Shown: positions 1 through 9,179, numbered from the stretch's first letter. The stretch: 64,000 nucleotides of DNA from DATFDN01 sp963830565 (GCA_963830565.1 CAWHMO010000005.1:1-64000), one strand, 5' to 3'. Notes: generated from the sequence alone by a model not told the origin. Numbers and translations: made by a program.

Positions 1-32
1 CCGGTTTCGGACGGAGTAATCCCAAACGCCTT

Positions 33-500
33 TTATAATGCGACAGGCATGAGGGTCTGGACCAACTCCGAGATGCAGTCCGCCTTGAACGCCCTTCCAT
101 GCCTCGGCTCGACCATCACCGCGTCGCGCGACCGCCACAGCGTCCATCGCCGCAGCGACATGCCCGGCGGATACAACGCCAACACTTCCTCGTATTCCGC
201 CCCGTCCACGCAATGATCAAGTTCGACCACCACGCGAATATCGTGATATTCGGCCCAGGCCGTCAGGATCAGGAGTTCAGGCACCGAGAACGCGATCCCG
301 ACTGGTGCGACGGCGCCCTCGGGACCATCCGCTATCCTGGGGGCTAGTCGGTCGATCGAGCCAGAGACGGGTGATGTGGCTGCCATTTTCTGTGCCCTCG
401 TGAGGCCGAATACCGACTTTCCGGACATGTCCGGCACAATGAGATCACGGAGCCGTGATAGCAAGTCCCACATTTGAGATTCCGCAAGTCCTGTCGGCAT
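33..500 (-). CDS. hypothetical protein, 155 aa
   Basis: I do not recognise a family. The C-terminal two thirds look protein-like, with an amphipathic stretch around residues 70-95 and a charged region after it. There is no signal peptide or membrane segment. It is shielded from its right-hand neighbour by about 200 bases without a supported gene (501-702). The N-terminal 50 residues are compositionally weaker, so a later start is possible. Rated real because the frame is long, complete and codon-consistent, not because of homology. Confidence 0.5.
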   Translation of the reverse strand: MPTGLAESQMWDLLSRLRDLIVPDMSGKSVFGLTRAQKMAATSPVSGSIDRLAPRIADGPEGAVAPVGIAFSVPELLILTAWAEYHDIRVVVELDHCVDGAEYEEVLALYPPGMSLRRWTLWRSRDAVMVEPRHGRAFKADCISELVQTLMPVAL

Positions 501-702
501 GACCCAGGCGTGGCGCGCCTTGGCATACGTCGCTTTTCAGGAACCCCATTCCCTGCTTCCTGGCAACCCGCGCCTCCGCGCGAATCGTGATCGGCGGCCA
601 AGCGTGCCCCGCTTGCAACACCGCCGGCTTTTCCTGTCGAGTGGCGAATTCTAGCATCGGGGAGCGGAGCCGGTCGGGCGAGCCGGTCGAGGAGGTCGGA
701 CC

Positions 703-1809
703 ATGAAGATCGATGAAGTCACGCTGACGATTTTTGCCTGGGACGGCATCCCGCCCACGGTCTATCATCAGGGGTCGGGCGCGTCCGGCGCGTCCAATCT
801 CGGCCTGCTGCGGATTCACGCAGATCAGGGGCTCGAGGGCCACGCCTTCCTCGGCTCGGCGGGGAATCCCGCCGCGATGGATGCGCCGCAACTAGTCCGG
901 ACCTTGAAGCCCCTACTGATGGGTCGCGACCCAACGCATCGAGAGCGAATCCATCAATCGATGCGGCTGCTCTCGCGCTCGGTCAGCTATCGCACGATCG
1001 GCGCCGTCGATACCGCGCTGTGGGATCTCGCAGGCAAGATCGCCGGCGCGCCCGTGCATGCGCTCATGGGCACCTGCCGCACCTCGATCACGGCGTATGC
1101 CAGCAGCCAGCTTCTCCCCGATGCCGCCGTGTACGCCGAGCAGGCGCAGGCGTTCAAGGCCGATGGCTGGCGGGCTTACAAGATCCACCCGCCGCGCGAC
1201 CCCGCCGAGGACATCCGCATCTGCGCGGCGGTGCGCCGGGCGGTGGGCGACGACTTCCGGCTGATGCTCGACTCTACCTGGGGCTACACCTATCCGGAGG
1301 CCCTGCGCGTCGGCCGCGCCATCGAGGAGATGGGCTTCTACTGGTACGAGGACCCGCTCGCTGACGAGGACATCTACAACTACGTCAAGCTGCGCCAGAA
1401 GCTCGACATCCCGATCATGGCGACCGAGTTCCCGGCGGGTGGGTTGGACACCTACCCGATCTGGCTGACCGAGCGCGCGACCGATTACCTGCGGGGTGAC
1501 ATCCCCAACAAGGGCGGCCTGACGACGATGCTGAAGACCGCGCATCTCGCCGAGGCGTTCGGCCTGCGCTACGAGGCGCATCACAGCGGCAACTCGCTCA
1601 ACAATCTCGCCAACCTGCACCTGTGCATGGCAATCCAAAACACCACGATGTTTGAGGTGCTGCTGCCGCACGGCGCTCATAAGTACGGCATGTCTCGCGA
1701 GTTGGAGATCGATCGCGACGGGAAGCTGCACGCGCCGACCGGCCCGGGCCTCGGGGCCGAGATCGACTTCGCGCTGATCGAACGCAGGACCGAGGCCGTC
1801 CTGCGCTAG
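703..1809 (+). CDS. mandelate racemase/muconate lactonizing enzyme family protein (enolase superfamily)
   Basis: This 368-aa protein has the enolase-superfamily layout: an N-terminal capping domain followed by a TIM barrel. Probable Mg2+ ligands are Asp190 (MLDSTWG), Glu216 (WYEDPL) and Glu242 (ATEFP). An Asp266/His303 pair (RGDI, EAHHSGN) fits the mandelate-racemase-type base. At the other face the motif is K160-I-H162, where many members have KxK, so the acid/base chemistry may differ from classical racemases. The likely reaction is dehydration or epimerisation of an acid sugar, but the substrate is unknown. An AGGAGG-like site about 8 bases upstream supports the ATG. The gene stands alone between a hypothetical protein and a convergent lipoprotein gene. 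Confidence 0.85.
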   Translation: MKIDEVTLTIFAWDGIPPTVYHQGSGASGASNLGLLRIHADQGLEGHAFLGSAGNPAAMDAPQLVRTLKPLLMGRDPTHRERIHQSMRLLSRSVSYRTIGAVDTALWDLAGKIAGAPVHALMGTCRTSITAYASSQLLPDAAVYAEQAQAFKADGWRAYKIHPPRDPAEDIRICAAVRRAVGDDFRLMLDSTWGYTYPEALRVGRAIEEMGFYWYEDPLADEDIYNYVKLRQKLDIPIMATEFPAGGLDTYPIWLTERATDYLRGDIPNKGGLTTMLKTAHLAEAFGLRYEAHHSGNSLNNLANLHLCMAIQNTTMFEVLLPHGAHKYGMSRELEIDRDGKLHAPTGPGLGAEIDFALIERRTEAVLR

Positions 1810-1850
1810 CGCCGGGCTGCTCAGCCGATCGTGGGTCAGCTGATCGTGGC

Positions 1851-2534
1851 TCAGTCGGTCACGGGCGGAGGCTCGAGCGGAGTCGGGGCTGGCACGGGCG
1901 GACCGAGCGGGGATGGCTCCTCCGGAGGCAGCGGCGTCGCCTGCACCGGGGCCGGGACGGCTGCGTCCGGCAGCAGCCAGTTGGCGAGTGAGTGGCGGAC
2001 CTGATACTCGAACTCGATGTTCATCTGATCGAGCATCTCGCGGGTGAACTGATAGAGTGCCGCCGGCAGCTTGCCCGTCACCCCGGCCATCTGACGAACC
2101 ACGGTCGCCTGCGCGTACCCGGCGCGCGTGTTGTCCGGCGCGAAGATGTCGAGTTCGACCGACATCGTGCTGGTCAGGATGTCTCCCAGCTTCAGCATCG
2201 AGGCGTCGTTGATGACGAACACGGCGCGACCGGACGTGCCTTCCGCCTTCAGCCGCTGCTCGGCCATGAGGCGCAGCGCGGCGACTGGCTGGATCGGGTC
2301 GAGCGCGCTGGCGTCGGGCGGTTGGCCCGCGGGGACGAAACGCTGCGCGACCTCGATCGAAGCGACGTTGAGCCGCAGCGGCAGCAAATAGGAGAAGTCG
2401 AGCGGCGCATAGCTGCGCGGCGACAGCGACGTGTCGGGTTCCGTGGCGCAGGACGCCGCCAGCAGCGCCAACAGCAGCACGGCGCGGCGCGGCAGGATCG
2501 ACGGGCTGGTCAACGCGGGCGGGCGCGTGTGCAT
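1851..2534 (-). CDS. putative lipoprotein
   Basis: 227 aa from the chosen ATG. The N-terminus has a positively charged segment, a leucine/alanine-rich core and a lipobox (LAASC, Cys29), so it is probably a lipid-anchored envelope protein. The C-terminus is a proline-rich tail of about 40 residues. The central part matches no domain I can name. A longer in-frame start at 2594 would put 20 non-signal-like residues before the signal peptide and was rejected. It lies just downstream of hslO on the same strand (64 bases) and may be cotranscribed. Confidence 0.7.
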   Translation of the reverse strand: MHTRPPALTSPSILPRRAVLLLALLAASCATEPDTSLSPRSYAPLDFSYLLPLRLNVASIEVAQRFVPAGQPPDASALDPIQPVAALRLMAEQRLKAEGTSGRAVFVINDASMLKLGDILTSTMSVELDIFAPDNTRAGYAQATVVRQMAGVTGKLPAALYQFTREMLDQMNIEFEYQVRHSLANWLLPDAAVPAPVQATPLPPEEPSPLGPPVPAPTPLEPPPVTD

Positions 2535-2598
2535 GGCCGTGCTCCAGGTCGTTCCGGACGAAAGCAGGCCCCCGCCATGCGGTCGATGTGCCACCCCA

Positions 2599-3558
2599 TT
2601 AGTGCCGTAGCACCCGGCTTTGCACGTCGGCGCGGGGAAAGCGGAAATCGAAATTGCAGAACTCGCAGGTCATGACGATGTCGCCGTCCACCGCCATGTG
2701 ATCGAGGTCGTCGGGCGGAAATCCCTCGAGGATGTCGCCGAGACGGGCGCGCGAGCAGCGGCAGCCGTAGGACAGGGGGCGGGCGCGGTCCACCGCGACG
2801 CCCTCGAGCTGGAACAGACGGTAAAGCAGGCGGTCGGGCGGCAGCGCATCGTCGAGCAGCTCGGCATCGGTGAGCGTGGCGGCGAGTGCGGTCGCGGTGC
2901 GCCAGCTCTCTTCCTGCGCGTCCTCCGACAGTTCCGGATCGACGCCGCCGGCGCCGGCGATCCGTTCCAGGACCAGAGCCGAGGCGCGCCAGCCGGCTTT
3001 GGTCCGCTCGCAGGCGAGATGGAGCTGCGAGCGGATTTGCTCGCTGGTGCTGAAATAGTGCAGCGCCATCTCCGCGAGACTGCCGCCCTCGATGCCGACG
3101 ATCCCCTGGTGCCGGTGCTGCTCCGGACCCTGATCCACCGTGAAGGCGAGATAGCCGCCGCCGAGCAGGCGGTCCGCGCCCGGTCTCGGATCGGTCGCGG
3201 TCAGCTCCGCGTAGCGCGCCGGGTCGATCCGCGCGTAGCCGCGCAGCGCGCCGGTGTCGGTGCAGTCGGCCAGCAGCATGGGGACCGGGCCGTTCCCCTT
3301 GGCCTGAAGGCTGAATGAGCCGCGGAATTTCAGCGCCGAGGCGAGCCCGGCGGCAAGCGCGAGCGCCTGCCCGGTGAGCCGCGTCACCGGCTCCGGGTTG
3401 GCATGACGGGTCAGCAGCGCATCGGCCAACGGGCCAAGGCGGATCAGCCGACCGCGCACGGGGCGGCGGGGCAGGAAGAAGGGCGTGATGCCGCGCGGCA
3501 CGACGATGTCGGGCACCGCCGGGCGATGGCTGTCCAGGAAGGCGGGAGTTTCGAGCAT
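2599..3558 (-). CDS. hslO: Hsp33 family redox-regulated chaperone
   Basis: 319 aa. Hsp33 is a cytosolic holdase activated by oxidation of a C-terminal zinc centre. That centre is visible as C266-x-C268 and C298-x2-C301, the CxC...CxxC arrangement of the family. The N-terminal domain carries the expected DCTDTG segment. Length is close to the usual 290-330 aa. In many alphaproteobacteria hslO lies next to argF; here a GNAT gene, an MFS gene and recX separate it from argD-argF on the other strand. Confidence 0.95.
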   Translation of the reverse strand: MLETPAFLDSHRPAVPDIVVPRGITPFFLPRRPVRGRLIRLGPLADALLTRHANPEPVTRLTGQALALAAGLASALKFRGSFSLQAKGNGPVPMLLADCTDTGALRGYARIDPARYAELTATDPRPGADRLLGGGYLAFTVDQGPEQHRHQGIVGIEGGSLAEMALHYFSTSEQIRSQLHLACERTKAGWRASALVLERIAGAGGVDPELSEDAQEESWRTATALAATLTDAELLDDALPPDRLLYRLFQLEGVAVDRARPLSYGCRCSRARLGDILEGFPPDDLDHMAVDGDIVMTCEFCNFDFRFPRADVQSRVLRH

Positions 3559-3603
3559 CGGTGGAACATAGGAAGCAAGCGGCGGCAGGGCTACCGTGGC
3601 GCC

Positions 3604-4098
3604 ATGCGAAAGCCGAGTGACCGAGCGGCCCTGCCGCGAGCCATGCAGCCGGACGACGCAGCTCGGGTCGCCGCATTGATCCGCGCGGCCTTCGCCGCCC
3701 AGCCCGTGGCGCTGGACCCGCCGCCATCAGCGCTGCACGTGACAGCGCGGGATATGGAGGCGCATCTCGCCCAACAGGGATGCGGCGGTGCCGTAGTCGA
3801 GCAGGATGGGAGCATTGTCGGCTCCGTCTTGTGGGAGCAGACCGCGGCCGGGCTCCAGGTCAGTCGTCTGGCCGTAGCACCGGCGTGGCGGCGCAGCGGA
3901 ATCGGTCGCGCGCTTCTCGACGCGGCCGAGGCGACGGCGCGGACGGCCGGGCTGGACCGGCTGCATCTCGGTACCCGCCTTGCGCTGTCCGGCAACCGGC
4001 GCCTGTTCACCGCGAGCGGCTTCGTCGAAACGACGCTGCACGCCCATCCCGGCTACCCGGCCCCGACCTGGGTGGAGATGACGAAGCGGCTCGGTTAG
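3604..4098 (+). CDS. GNAT family N-acetyltransferase
   Basis: 164 aa. The GNAT acetyl-CoA fold is recognisable: a beta-4 strand (QVSRLAVAP) followed by the pyrophosphate-binding motif A (WRRSGIGRALL), then a C-terminal alpha/beta segment with the FTASGF motif. It probably transfers an acetyl group to a small molecule or amine; the acceptor cannot be inferred. The start at 3604 was chosen because upstream in-frame sequence overlaps hslO antisense and is not protein-like. It is divergent from hslO by 45 bases and is followed after 27 bases by an MFS transporter gene. Confidence 0.85.
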   Translation: MRKPSDRAALPRAMQPDDAARVAALIRAAFAAQPVALDPPPSALHVTARDMEAHLAQQGCGGAVVEQDGSIVGSVLWEQTAAGLQVSRLAVAPAWRRSGIGRALLDAAEATARTAGLDRLHLGTRLALSGNRRLFTASGFVETTLHAHPGYPAPTWVEMTKRLG

Positions 4099-4125
4099 CG
4101 TCGCGGTCGCGGTTCGGGGGATGGG

Positions 4126-5322
4126 ATGGCTGGTCTTCGTGGGTGGGTGATCCTTGCCGCCATCGTGCTCGCGCGGATCGGCTTCGGCTATCAGTTCCAG
4201 ACTGTCGCCAGCCTCGGCCCCGAGATCATGCAGCGTTTCCACCTGGCCTATGCGGGGCTTGGCTCGTTGATCGGCGCCTACATGGCGCCTGGCGCGTTCG
4301 TGGCCCTGCCGCTTGGTTTGCTTGGGCGCCGCTTTGGCGACCGCCTGGTCCTGGGCGGCGGGCTGGCGCTGATGGCGGCGGGCGGGCTGCTTGCCCCTTT
4401 CGCCGGCGGCGCCGAGGGGATCGCGTCGGGGCGCATCATCGCGGGTGTCGGCGCGGTGGCGATGACGGTACTGCAGAGCAAGGTCATCGCCGACTGGTTT
4501 CCCGGTCCCCGCTTCATGCTGGCGATCAGTATCTCCGTGGCCGCCTACCCGGTCGGCATCGGCCTCTCCCAGATCGTCGCGCCGCCGCTGGCGCGAAACG
4601 TGGGATGGGACTCGGCGTTCCTGGTCGGCGGAGCGGAGATGGCGATCGCCATGGCACTGTTCCTGGCGGCCTTTCGATCGTCCGCCACGGCCGAACCGGT
4701 GCGGCGGTCCTTCTCGATGCCGGGCCTTTCCGAGTGCCTGCTGCTGGTCGTGGCGGGGCTGATCTGGACCGCCTACACGGCCGGCTATGCCGGCTACCTC
4801 TCGTTTACGCCGACCCTGATGGCGGTGCGCGGAGAGGGGCTGGTGCTGACCGGCGTGGTCATGGCGCTCGCCACCTGGGGCAACGTGGTTGGCACGCTGG
4901 GCGGCGGAGCGCTGGCCGAGCGGTTCGGCGGGTGGCCCGTGTTCGTCGCGGGTACCGCGATCATGACCGGCGGGATCGCCGCCATGGGGTTCATCGATTG
5001 GCCTGTGGGCTTGGGCGCGATCGTGGGGATTCCGGGGGCGATCCAGCCGGGCGTGATCGTGGCGGTCGGCACCTTGTCGGCCCGGCCGGAGAACCGCGCC
5101 GTCGGGATGGGCGTGTTCTATACGACCTATTATGCGGGCGGCGCAGTGGTGCCGGCATTCTGCGGGCGGGCGGCCGATGCGTGGGGCGGGCCGGCGGGCG
5201 CGATGTATGCCGCCGCGGCCGTGTCGGCACTGGCGTTTCCGATGTACATGCTCCACCGCCGGCTGGCAGCCAGGCCCTCGCACCTACCGGAAGCTGGAAC
5301 ATCGCCGAAGGCCTTGGGATAA
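4126..5322 (+). CDS. MFS transporter (CynX/NimT-like)
   Basis: 398 aa with about twelve hydrophobic segments, typical of a major facilitator. A loop 2-3 motif is visible (GLLGRRFGDRL). The end of the coding frame at 5322 faces recX on the opposite strand, 13 bases away. The substrate is unknown; the closest family resemblance is to cyanate/nitroimidazole-type transporters, inferred from general architecture. It follows the GNAT gene at 27 bases and may share its transcript. Confidence 0.85.
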   Translation: MAGLRGWVILAAIVLARIGFGYQFQTVASLGPEIMQRFHLAYAGLGSLIGAYMAPGAFVALPLGLLGRRFGDRLVLGGGLALMAAGGLLAPFAGGAEGIASGRIIAGVGAVAMTVLQSKVIADWFPGPRFMLAISISVAAYPVGIGLSQIVAPPLARNVGWDSAFLVGGAEMAIAMALFLAAFRSSATAEPVRRSFSMPGLSECLLLVVAGLIWTAYTAGYAGYLSFTPTLMAVRGEGLVLTGVVMALATWGNVVGTLGGGALAERFGGWPVFVAGTAIMTGGIAAMGFIDWPVGLGAIVGIPGAIQPGVIVAVGTLSARPENRAVGMGVFYTTYYAGGAVVPAFCGRAADAWGGPAGAMYAAAAVSALAFPMYMLHRRLAARPSHLPEAGTSPKALG

Positions 5323-5335
5323 AATCCTGTATCGT

Positions 5336-5923
5336 CTAGGAGCGACGCAGCGCATCCACCAGTGCCTCGGCCTCTCCCCGATCGAGGCGAAGCGCTCGCT
5401 GGGCAACGTCGCGGGGGAAGCCGGCGCGGGCCAGCACGCCCAGTTCGCGCAGCATTCCCGCCGGATCGGGCGCCTCGCCCGATCGGAACGGCCCTATCCG
5501 TCGGCGCGCGGCAAGCGCCAGTGCGGCGGCAAGCTCAGTCCCGGTATCCGCATCCAGCACCATCGCCGCAGTCGCGGCATCGACGCCCTTGGCTGCGAGA
5601 TGGGCGGCGGCGGCCAGACGCGACTTGCCGCGGCGGGTGAGCCTGCGCGCCCGGGCCGAGGCGAAGGCCACGTCATCCACCGCCCCGGCGGCGACCAGGC
5701 GCGCGACAATGCCATCAATTGACGCGAGCGCGCCCCGTGCCGCCTGGGTGGCGTATTCCGCCCCGTGCTCGGCCTCGGCCGCCCGTTCCCAGCGCGCGAC
5801 CCGCCGGGCCAGCACGCGGCGCAGCCCCACCTCGGTCGCCGCAAAGCGGGCGAGGTAGGCGAGGGCGGCGGCGTGCAACGCGGCTGCGTCCGGCGCCGGG
5901 CCGGCGGGCTTCGAAGCGGTCAC
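5336..5923 (-). CDS. recX: RecX family regulatory protein
   Basis: 195 aa from a GTG start. RecX inhibits RecA filament extension in the cytosol. The protein is almost entirely helical and shows repeated RecX-like three-helix segments, including the LRRVLARRVARW motif and the R-L-x-R-G-K-S turn. The GTG at 5923 was preferred over an upstream ATG because the extra 37 residues look like translated intergenic DNA. It is divergent from argD; recA is not in the window. Confidence 0.8.
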   Translation of the reverse strand: MTASKPAGPAPDAAALHAAALAYLARFAATEVGLRRVLARRVARWERAAEAEHGAEYATQAARGALASIDGIVARLVAAGAVDDVAFASARARRLTRRGKSRLAAAAHLAAKGVDAATAAMVLDADTGTELAAALALAARRRIGPFRSGEAPDPAGMLRELGVLARAGFPRDVAQRALRLDRGEAEALVDALRRS

Positions 5924-5950
5924 GGGCGCAGTATGCCAGACGTCGCGCCT

Positions 5951-5968
5951 TGTCACACTCGTTTGACA
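5951..5968. promoter_or_regulatory. inverted repeat / -35-like element between recX and argD
   Basis: TGTCA-N8-TGACA forms an 18-base inverted repeat in the 137-base gap between the divergent recX and argD genes. Its right arm contains a perfect TTGACA -35 hexamer reading toward argD, but a convincing -10 at standard spacing is not seen. It could be an operator or a promoter part; the bound protein is unknown. Confidence 0.3.
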
Positions 5969-6060
5969 CACCAAGCCGTCGCGGCCAAAGTTCGCGGCTT
6001 CCCCTGGAGCGCCCGCCTCGCGGGCGTTGCCCATTGGAACAACGCAGCACGAGGACGCTG

Positions 6061-7257
6061 ATGATCTCCGCCCTGATGCCGAACTACGCCCGCGCCGACC
6101 TCGCCTTCGAGCGGGGCGAGGGAGCCTGGCTGTGGACGGTTGATGGGCGACGATTTCTCGATTTCGGCTCGGGCATCGCCACCGCCTCGCTCGGGCATGG
6201 CAACAAGCACCTGGCCCAGGCGATCGCCGACCAGGCGGGCAAGGTGATGCACGTGTCCAACCTGTACCGCATCCCGCAGGCCGAGCGCCTGGCGGAGCGG
6301 CTGGTGCAGAACACGTTCGCCGACAGCGTCTTCTTCTGCAACTCGGGCGCCGAGGCGAACGAGGGCATGATCAAGATGATGCGCAAGGCGATGGCCGAGG
6401 GCGGCAAGCCCGAACGGTTCCGCATCATCTGCTTCGAGGGCGCCTTCCACGGCCGCACCCTCGCCACCCTCGCCGCCACCGGCAACGCGAAATACCTCGC
6501 CGGCTTCGGCCCGGTGGTCGAGGGCTTCGACCATGTTCCGTTCAACAACATGAACGCGGTGCGCAACGCGATCGGCCCGGCGACCGCCGGGATCATCGTG
6601 GAGCCGGTGCAGGGCGAAGGCGGCGTGCGTCCGGGCGATCCGCAGTTCCTGCGGGCGCTGCGCGCCACCTGCGACGAGTACGGGCTGGTGCTCGGCATGG
6701 ACGAGGTGCAGTCCGGCATGGGTCGCACCGGCAAGCTGTTCGCCCATGAATGGGCGGGCATCGAGCCCGACGTGATGACCGCGGCGAAGGGAATTGCCGG
6801 CGGCTTCCCGCTCGGTGCCGTGCTCGCCAAGGAATTCGTCGCCAAGCACATGGTCCCAGGCACGCATGGCAGCACGTTCGGCGGCAACCCGTTGGCCTGC
6901 GCCGCCGGCAATGCCGTGCTCGACGTGCTCCTCGCGCCCGGCTTCCTCGACGAGGTCGCCCGCAAGGGCGCCAGGCTGCGCGCCGGGCTGGAGGAGATCG
7001 CGCGCGAGTTCCCCGCCGTGTTCGAGGATGTGCGCGGCATGGGCCTGCTGCTCGGCATGAAATGCGTCGTGCCGCAAGCCGAGGTGCAGGCGGCCTGCGT
7101 GGCCGAGGGGCTCATGGCGATCACCGCCGGGGAGAACGTGCTGCGCATTGCCCCGCCGTTGGTGATTACCGACGGCGACATCGACGAGGCGTTGCATATG
7201 CTGCGCCGCGCCGCCCGCCGCTGCCTACCCTCCGCGGCGACTCAGGCGGCCAAATGA
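6061..7257 (+). CDS. argD: acetylornithine transaminase
   Basis: 398 aa. A class-III PLP aminotransferase that converts N-acetylglutamate semialdehyde to N-acetylornithine in arginine synthesis (and may act in lysine synthesis). The PLP-binding lysine is Lys243 in MTAAKGIAGG. The GSGIATASLGHG, NSGAEANEG and MDEVQSGMGRTG motifs are intact. The ATG at 6061 has a GAGGA site just upstream; longer in-frame starts extend through recX antisense. Its stop overlaps the argF start by four bases (ATGA), indicating translational coupling. Confidence 0.96.
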   Translation: MISALMPNYARADLAFERGEGAWLWTVDGRRFLDFGSGIATASLGHGNKHLAQAIADQAGKVMHVSNLYRIPQAERLAERLVQNTFADSVFFCNSGAEANEGMIKMMRKAMAEGGKPERFRIICFEGAFHGRTLATLAATGNAKYLAGFGPVVEGFDHVPFNNMNAVRNAIGPATAGIIVEPVQGEGGVRPGDPQFLRALRATCDEYGLVLGMDEVQSGMGRTGKLFAHEWAGIEPDVMTAAKGIAGGFPLGAVLAKEFVAKHMVPGTHGSTFGGNPLACAAGNAVLDVLLAPGFLDEVARKGARLRAGLEEIAREFPAVFEDVRGMGLLLGMKCVVPQAEVQAACVAEGLMAITAGENVLRIAPPLVITDGDIDEALHMLRRAARRCLPSAATQAAK

Positions 7258-8207
7258 GCGCGGCGCTGCGCCGAGCCGAGACGGTCGGGGAGGGGGCGCC
7301 GGCGCACCACTTCCTCGACCTGCGGGACTTCGATACGCAGACGCTGCGACAGATGCTGGACGCGGCGGCCGGCTTCAAGCGCGCCAAGAGCCTGGCGTCG
7401 CGCCCGCTCGCGGGCAAGACGCTGGCGCTGGTTTTCGAGAAGCCGAGCACGCGCACCCGCGTCAGCTTCGAGGTCGGGATGCGCCAGCTCGGCGGCGACG
7501 TGATCGTGCTGAGTGCGAGGGACATGCAGACCGGGCGCGGCGAGAGCGTGTCCGACACGGCCCGCGTGCTGTCGCGCTACGTAGACGCGATCATGCTGCG
7601 CACCGACCGCGTCTCCAAGCTGCACGAGCTGGCGCGCTACGCGACCGTGCCGGTGATCAACGGCCTGACCGATACCTCGCATCCGTGCCAGCTGATGGCC
7701 GACGTGCTGACCTTCGAGGAGCATCGCGGCCCGATCGCGGGGCAGGTCGTGGCCTGGTGCGGCGATGGCAACAACGTCGCGCGAAGCTGGATCGAGGCGG
7801 CGGTGCGCTTCGGTTTCACCTTGCGCCTGGCCACCCCCGACGCGCTGCGCCCGCCGCGGGAGCTGGTCGAGTGGGCACGCGCGCAGGGAGGCCGAATCGA
7901 GCTGACCGACGATCCCGCTGCCGCCGTCGCCGGCGCGCGCTGCATCGTTACCGATGCCTGGGTCAGCATGTCCGACGACCCGAACGCCAACCGCCACAAC
8001 CTGCTCGCCCCGTACCGCGTGACACGCGCGCTGCTGGCCAAGGCGGCTCCGGACGCGATGTTCATGCACTGCCTGCCGGCGCATCGCGGCGAGGAGGTCG
8101 AGGCCGAGGTGATCGACGGACCGCAATCGGTGGTGTTCGACGAGGCCGAGAACCGGCTGCACGCGCAGAAAGGCGTGCTGGCCTGGGCGATGGGGACTGT
8201 GCGGTAG
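7254..8207 (+). CDS. argF: ornithine carbamoyltransferase
   Basis: 317 aa. Makes citrulline from ornithine and carbamoyl phosphate. The carbamoyl-phosphate loop STRTR (residues 65-69), the HPCQ motif (TSHPCQLMAD) and the catalytic HCLPAHRGEE segment are all present. Length matches the usual 305-330 aa. It is translationally coupled to argD. Downstream, base composition shifts sharply toward AT. Confidence 0.97.
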   Translation: MSAALRRAETVGEGAPAHHFLDLRDFDTQTLRQMLDAAAGFKRAKSLASRPLAGKTLALVFEKPSTRTRVSFEVGMRQLGGDVIVLSARDMQTGRGESVSDTARVLSRYVDAIMLRTDRVSKLHELARYATVPVINGLTDTSHPCQLMADVLTFEEHRGPIAGQVVAWCGDGNNVARSWIEAAVRFGFTLRLATPDALRPPRELVEWARAQGGRIELTDDPAAAVAGARCIVTDAWVSMSDDPNANRHNLLAPYRVTRALLAKAAPDAMFMHCLPAHRGEEVEAEVIDGPQSVVFDEAENRLHAQKGVLAWAMGTVR

Positions 8208-8256
8208 TCACTCTGACGCATTCTGCCAGTTCAGAGCAGACCGGATGGCGATACAT

Positions 8257-8825
8257 CTACCTGCAACGAAGCGACACATAAACGCAAGCGACGACGATCA
8301 ATGGGGCATAAAACAGAATGTCATAGAGTTTGACGGAAGCGCGCAAACGCTCACGACAGACTTGCAATCGCTGATACAAGCGGTGCGGCTTCGGATTTCT
8401 GATTAAGTACAAGCGGATGCTATTTCTCTCGTGGTTAAGAAAGCATCTGATTTCATCGACTCGCTCGACGTAAGCACTCCAGTAGCTTACACGGAATGCG
8501 CATTCTACAAAGAAGAACCATAATGCAATTTCGGGCAGCAATGTCCTCAGCAGCCAATTGGGGACATGAAGATCAGGATTGACGGCAAGCGAGCCTAAGC
8601 CACCCAATGCTGCCAGACAAACGCCTTTAGCCCAGAAAAAATAAGTGTCGTAACTCCCAGTATCTTTTGGATATGGTCGAGTTCCTTAACAAGTATATCA
8701 AAATCGCGCGGCCTCATGTCCGCTCTGGTCATCTGCCCACGAAGAACGTCTTTACAAGACCAAGCTGAGTATCCGAGGACGATTCCAAATAAAAACTTTC
8801 TCATCGCAAGTGGGAACTCTCTCAC
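8257..8825 (-). CDS. orphan membrane protein, frame broken at a 6-A run
   Basis: Two overlapping frames (8595-8825 and 8257-8607) join into one plausible protein of about 190 aa if one base is added to the A6 run at 8636-8641. The joined protein has a short hydrophobic N-terminus, a helix with a KELDHIQ segment, two adjacent membrane segments (LAALGGLGSLAVN and NWLLRTLLPEIALWFFF) and a C-terminal membrane segment. I recognise no family, though the two-helix hairpin resembles small SLATT-like membrane proteins. Codon use is much more AT-rich than neighbours, suggesting recent acquisition. Unlike the other frame breaks here, this one needs an added base, so true decay is possible. Confidence 0.5.
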
Positions 8826-9179
8826 TGTCCGTCCGCGAACAACGCTGCCTCTTTTTATGGCTTCGCGTTACCCTCGTCCCCCCGGGATGCTCGCGCTTGG
8901 CGCGAGCATCCACGACTCCTCAGTCCAAGCAAAGCCGTGGATGGTCGCGCCAGGCGCGACCATGACGAGAGAACGCACGCGGAACCGCTTGACCATAAAT
9001 GAGAAATTCCGGACGGACACTCAGCAGAACGATCCTGCCTCTTCGACGCATTCTGCCGATTTACGAAGGCCACCTGTGGTGCGATCTGCACGCCCGACAG
9101 GTGCCCGCTCGGGAACGGGTGGGGGAAAAGTGATCAGGGACGACTACGGCACACCCAGCTGGCAGTTAATGTGTAAAGA
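8826..9179. other. gene-free stretch between orphan membrane gene and ilvE
   Basis: It contains the two hairpins at 8885-8963 and one copy (9045-9057) of a 13-base sequence also found at 8215-8227, just after argF. The two copies are direct repeats bracketing the AT-rich orphan gene. No convincing coding frame is seen. Confidence 0.5.
8885..8963. repeat. pair of alphaproteobacterial-type palindromic repeats
   Basis: Two hairpins lie 30 bases apart. The first (8885-8911) has a 12-bp stem around a TTG loop; the second (8941-8963) has a 10-bp stem around CAG. Their outer sequences (a CGTGGATG start on one, GACCATGACG on the other) match the family of intergenic palindromes that read like CATGACG...CGTGGATG in many alphaproteobacteria. 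The copies face each other, a BIME-like arrangement. No function is evident. Confidence 0.6.

Noticed and set aside
445..891. 148-codon minus-strand frame overlapping the start of the enolase-superfamily gene
   Set aside because: Composition is typical of translated antisense DNA and it covers the ribosome site and start of a well-supported gene.
8885..8963. Hairpins as rho-independent terminators
   Set aside because: No T-tract follows either stem and both copies match an intergenic palindrome family instead.
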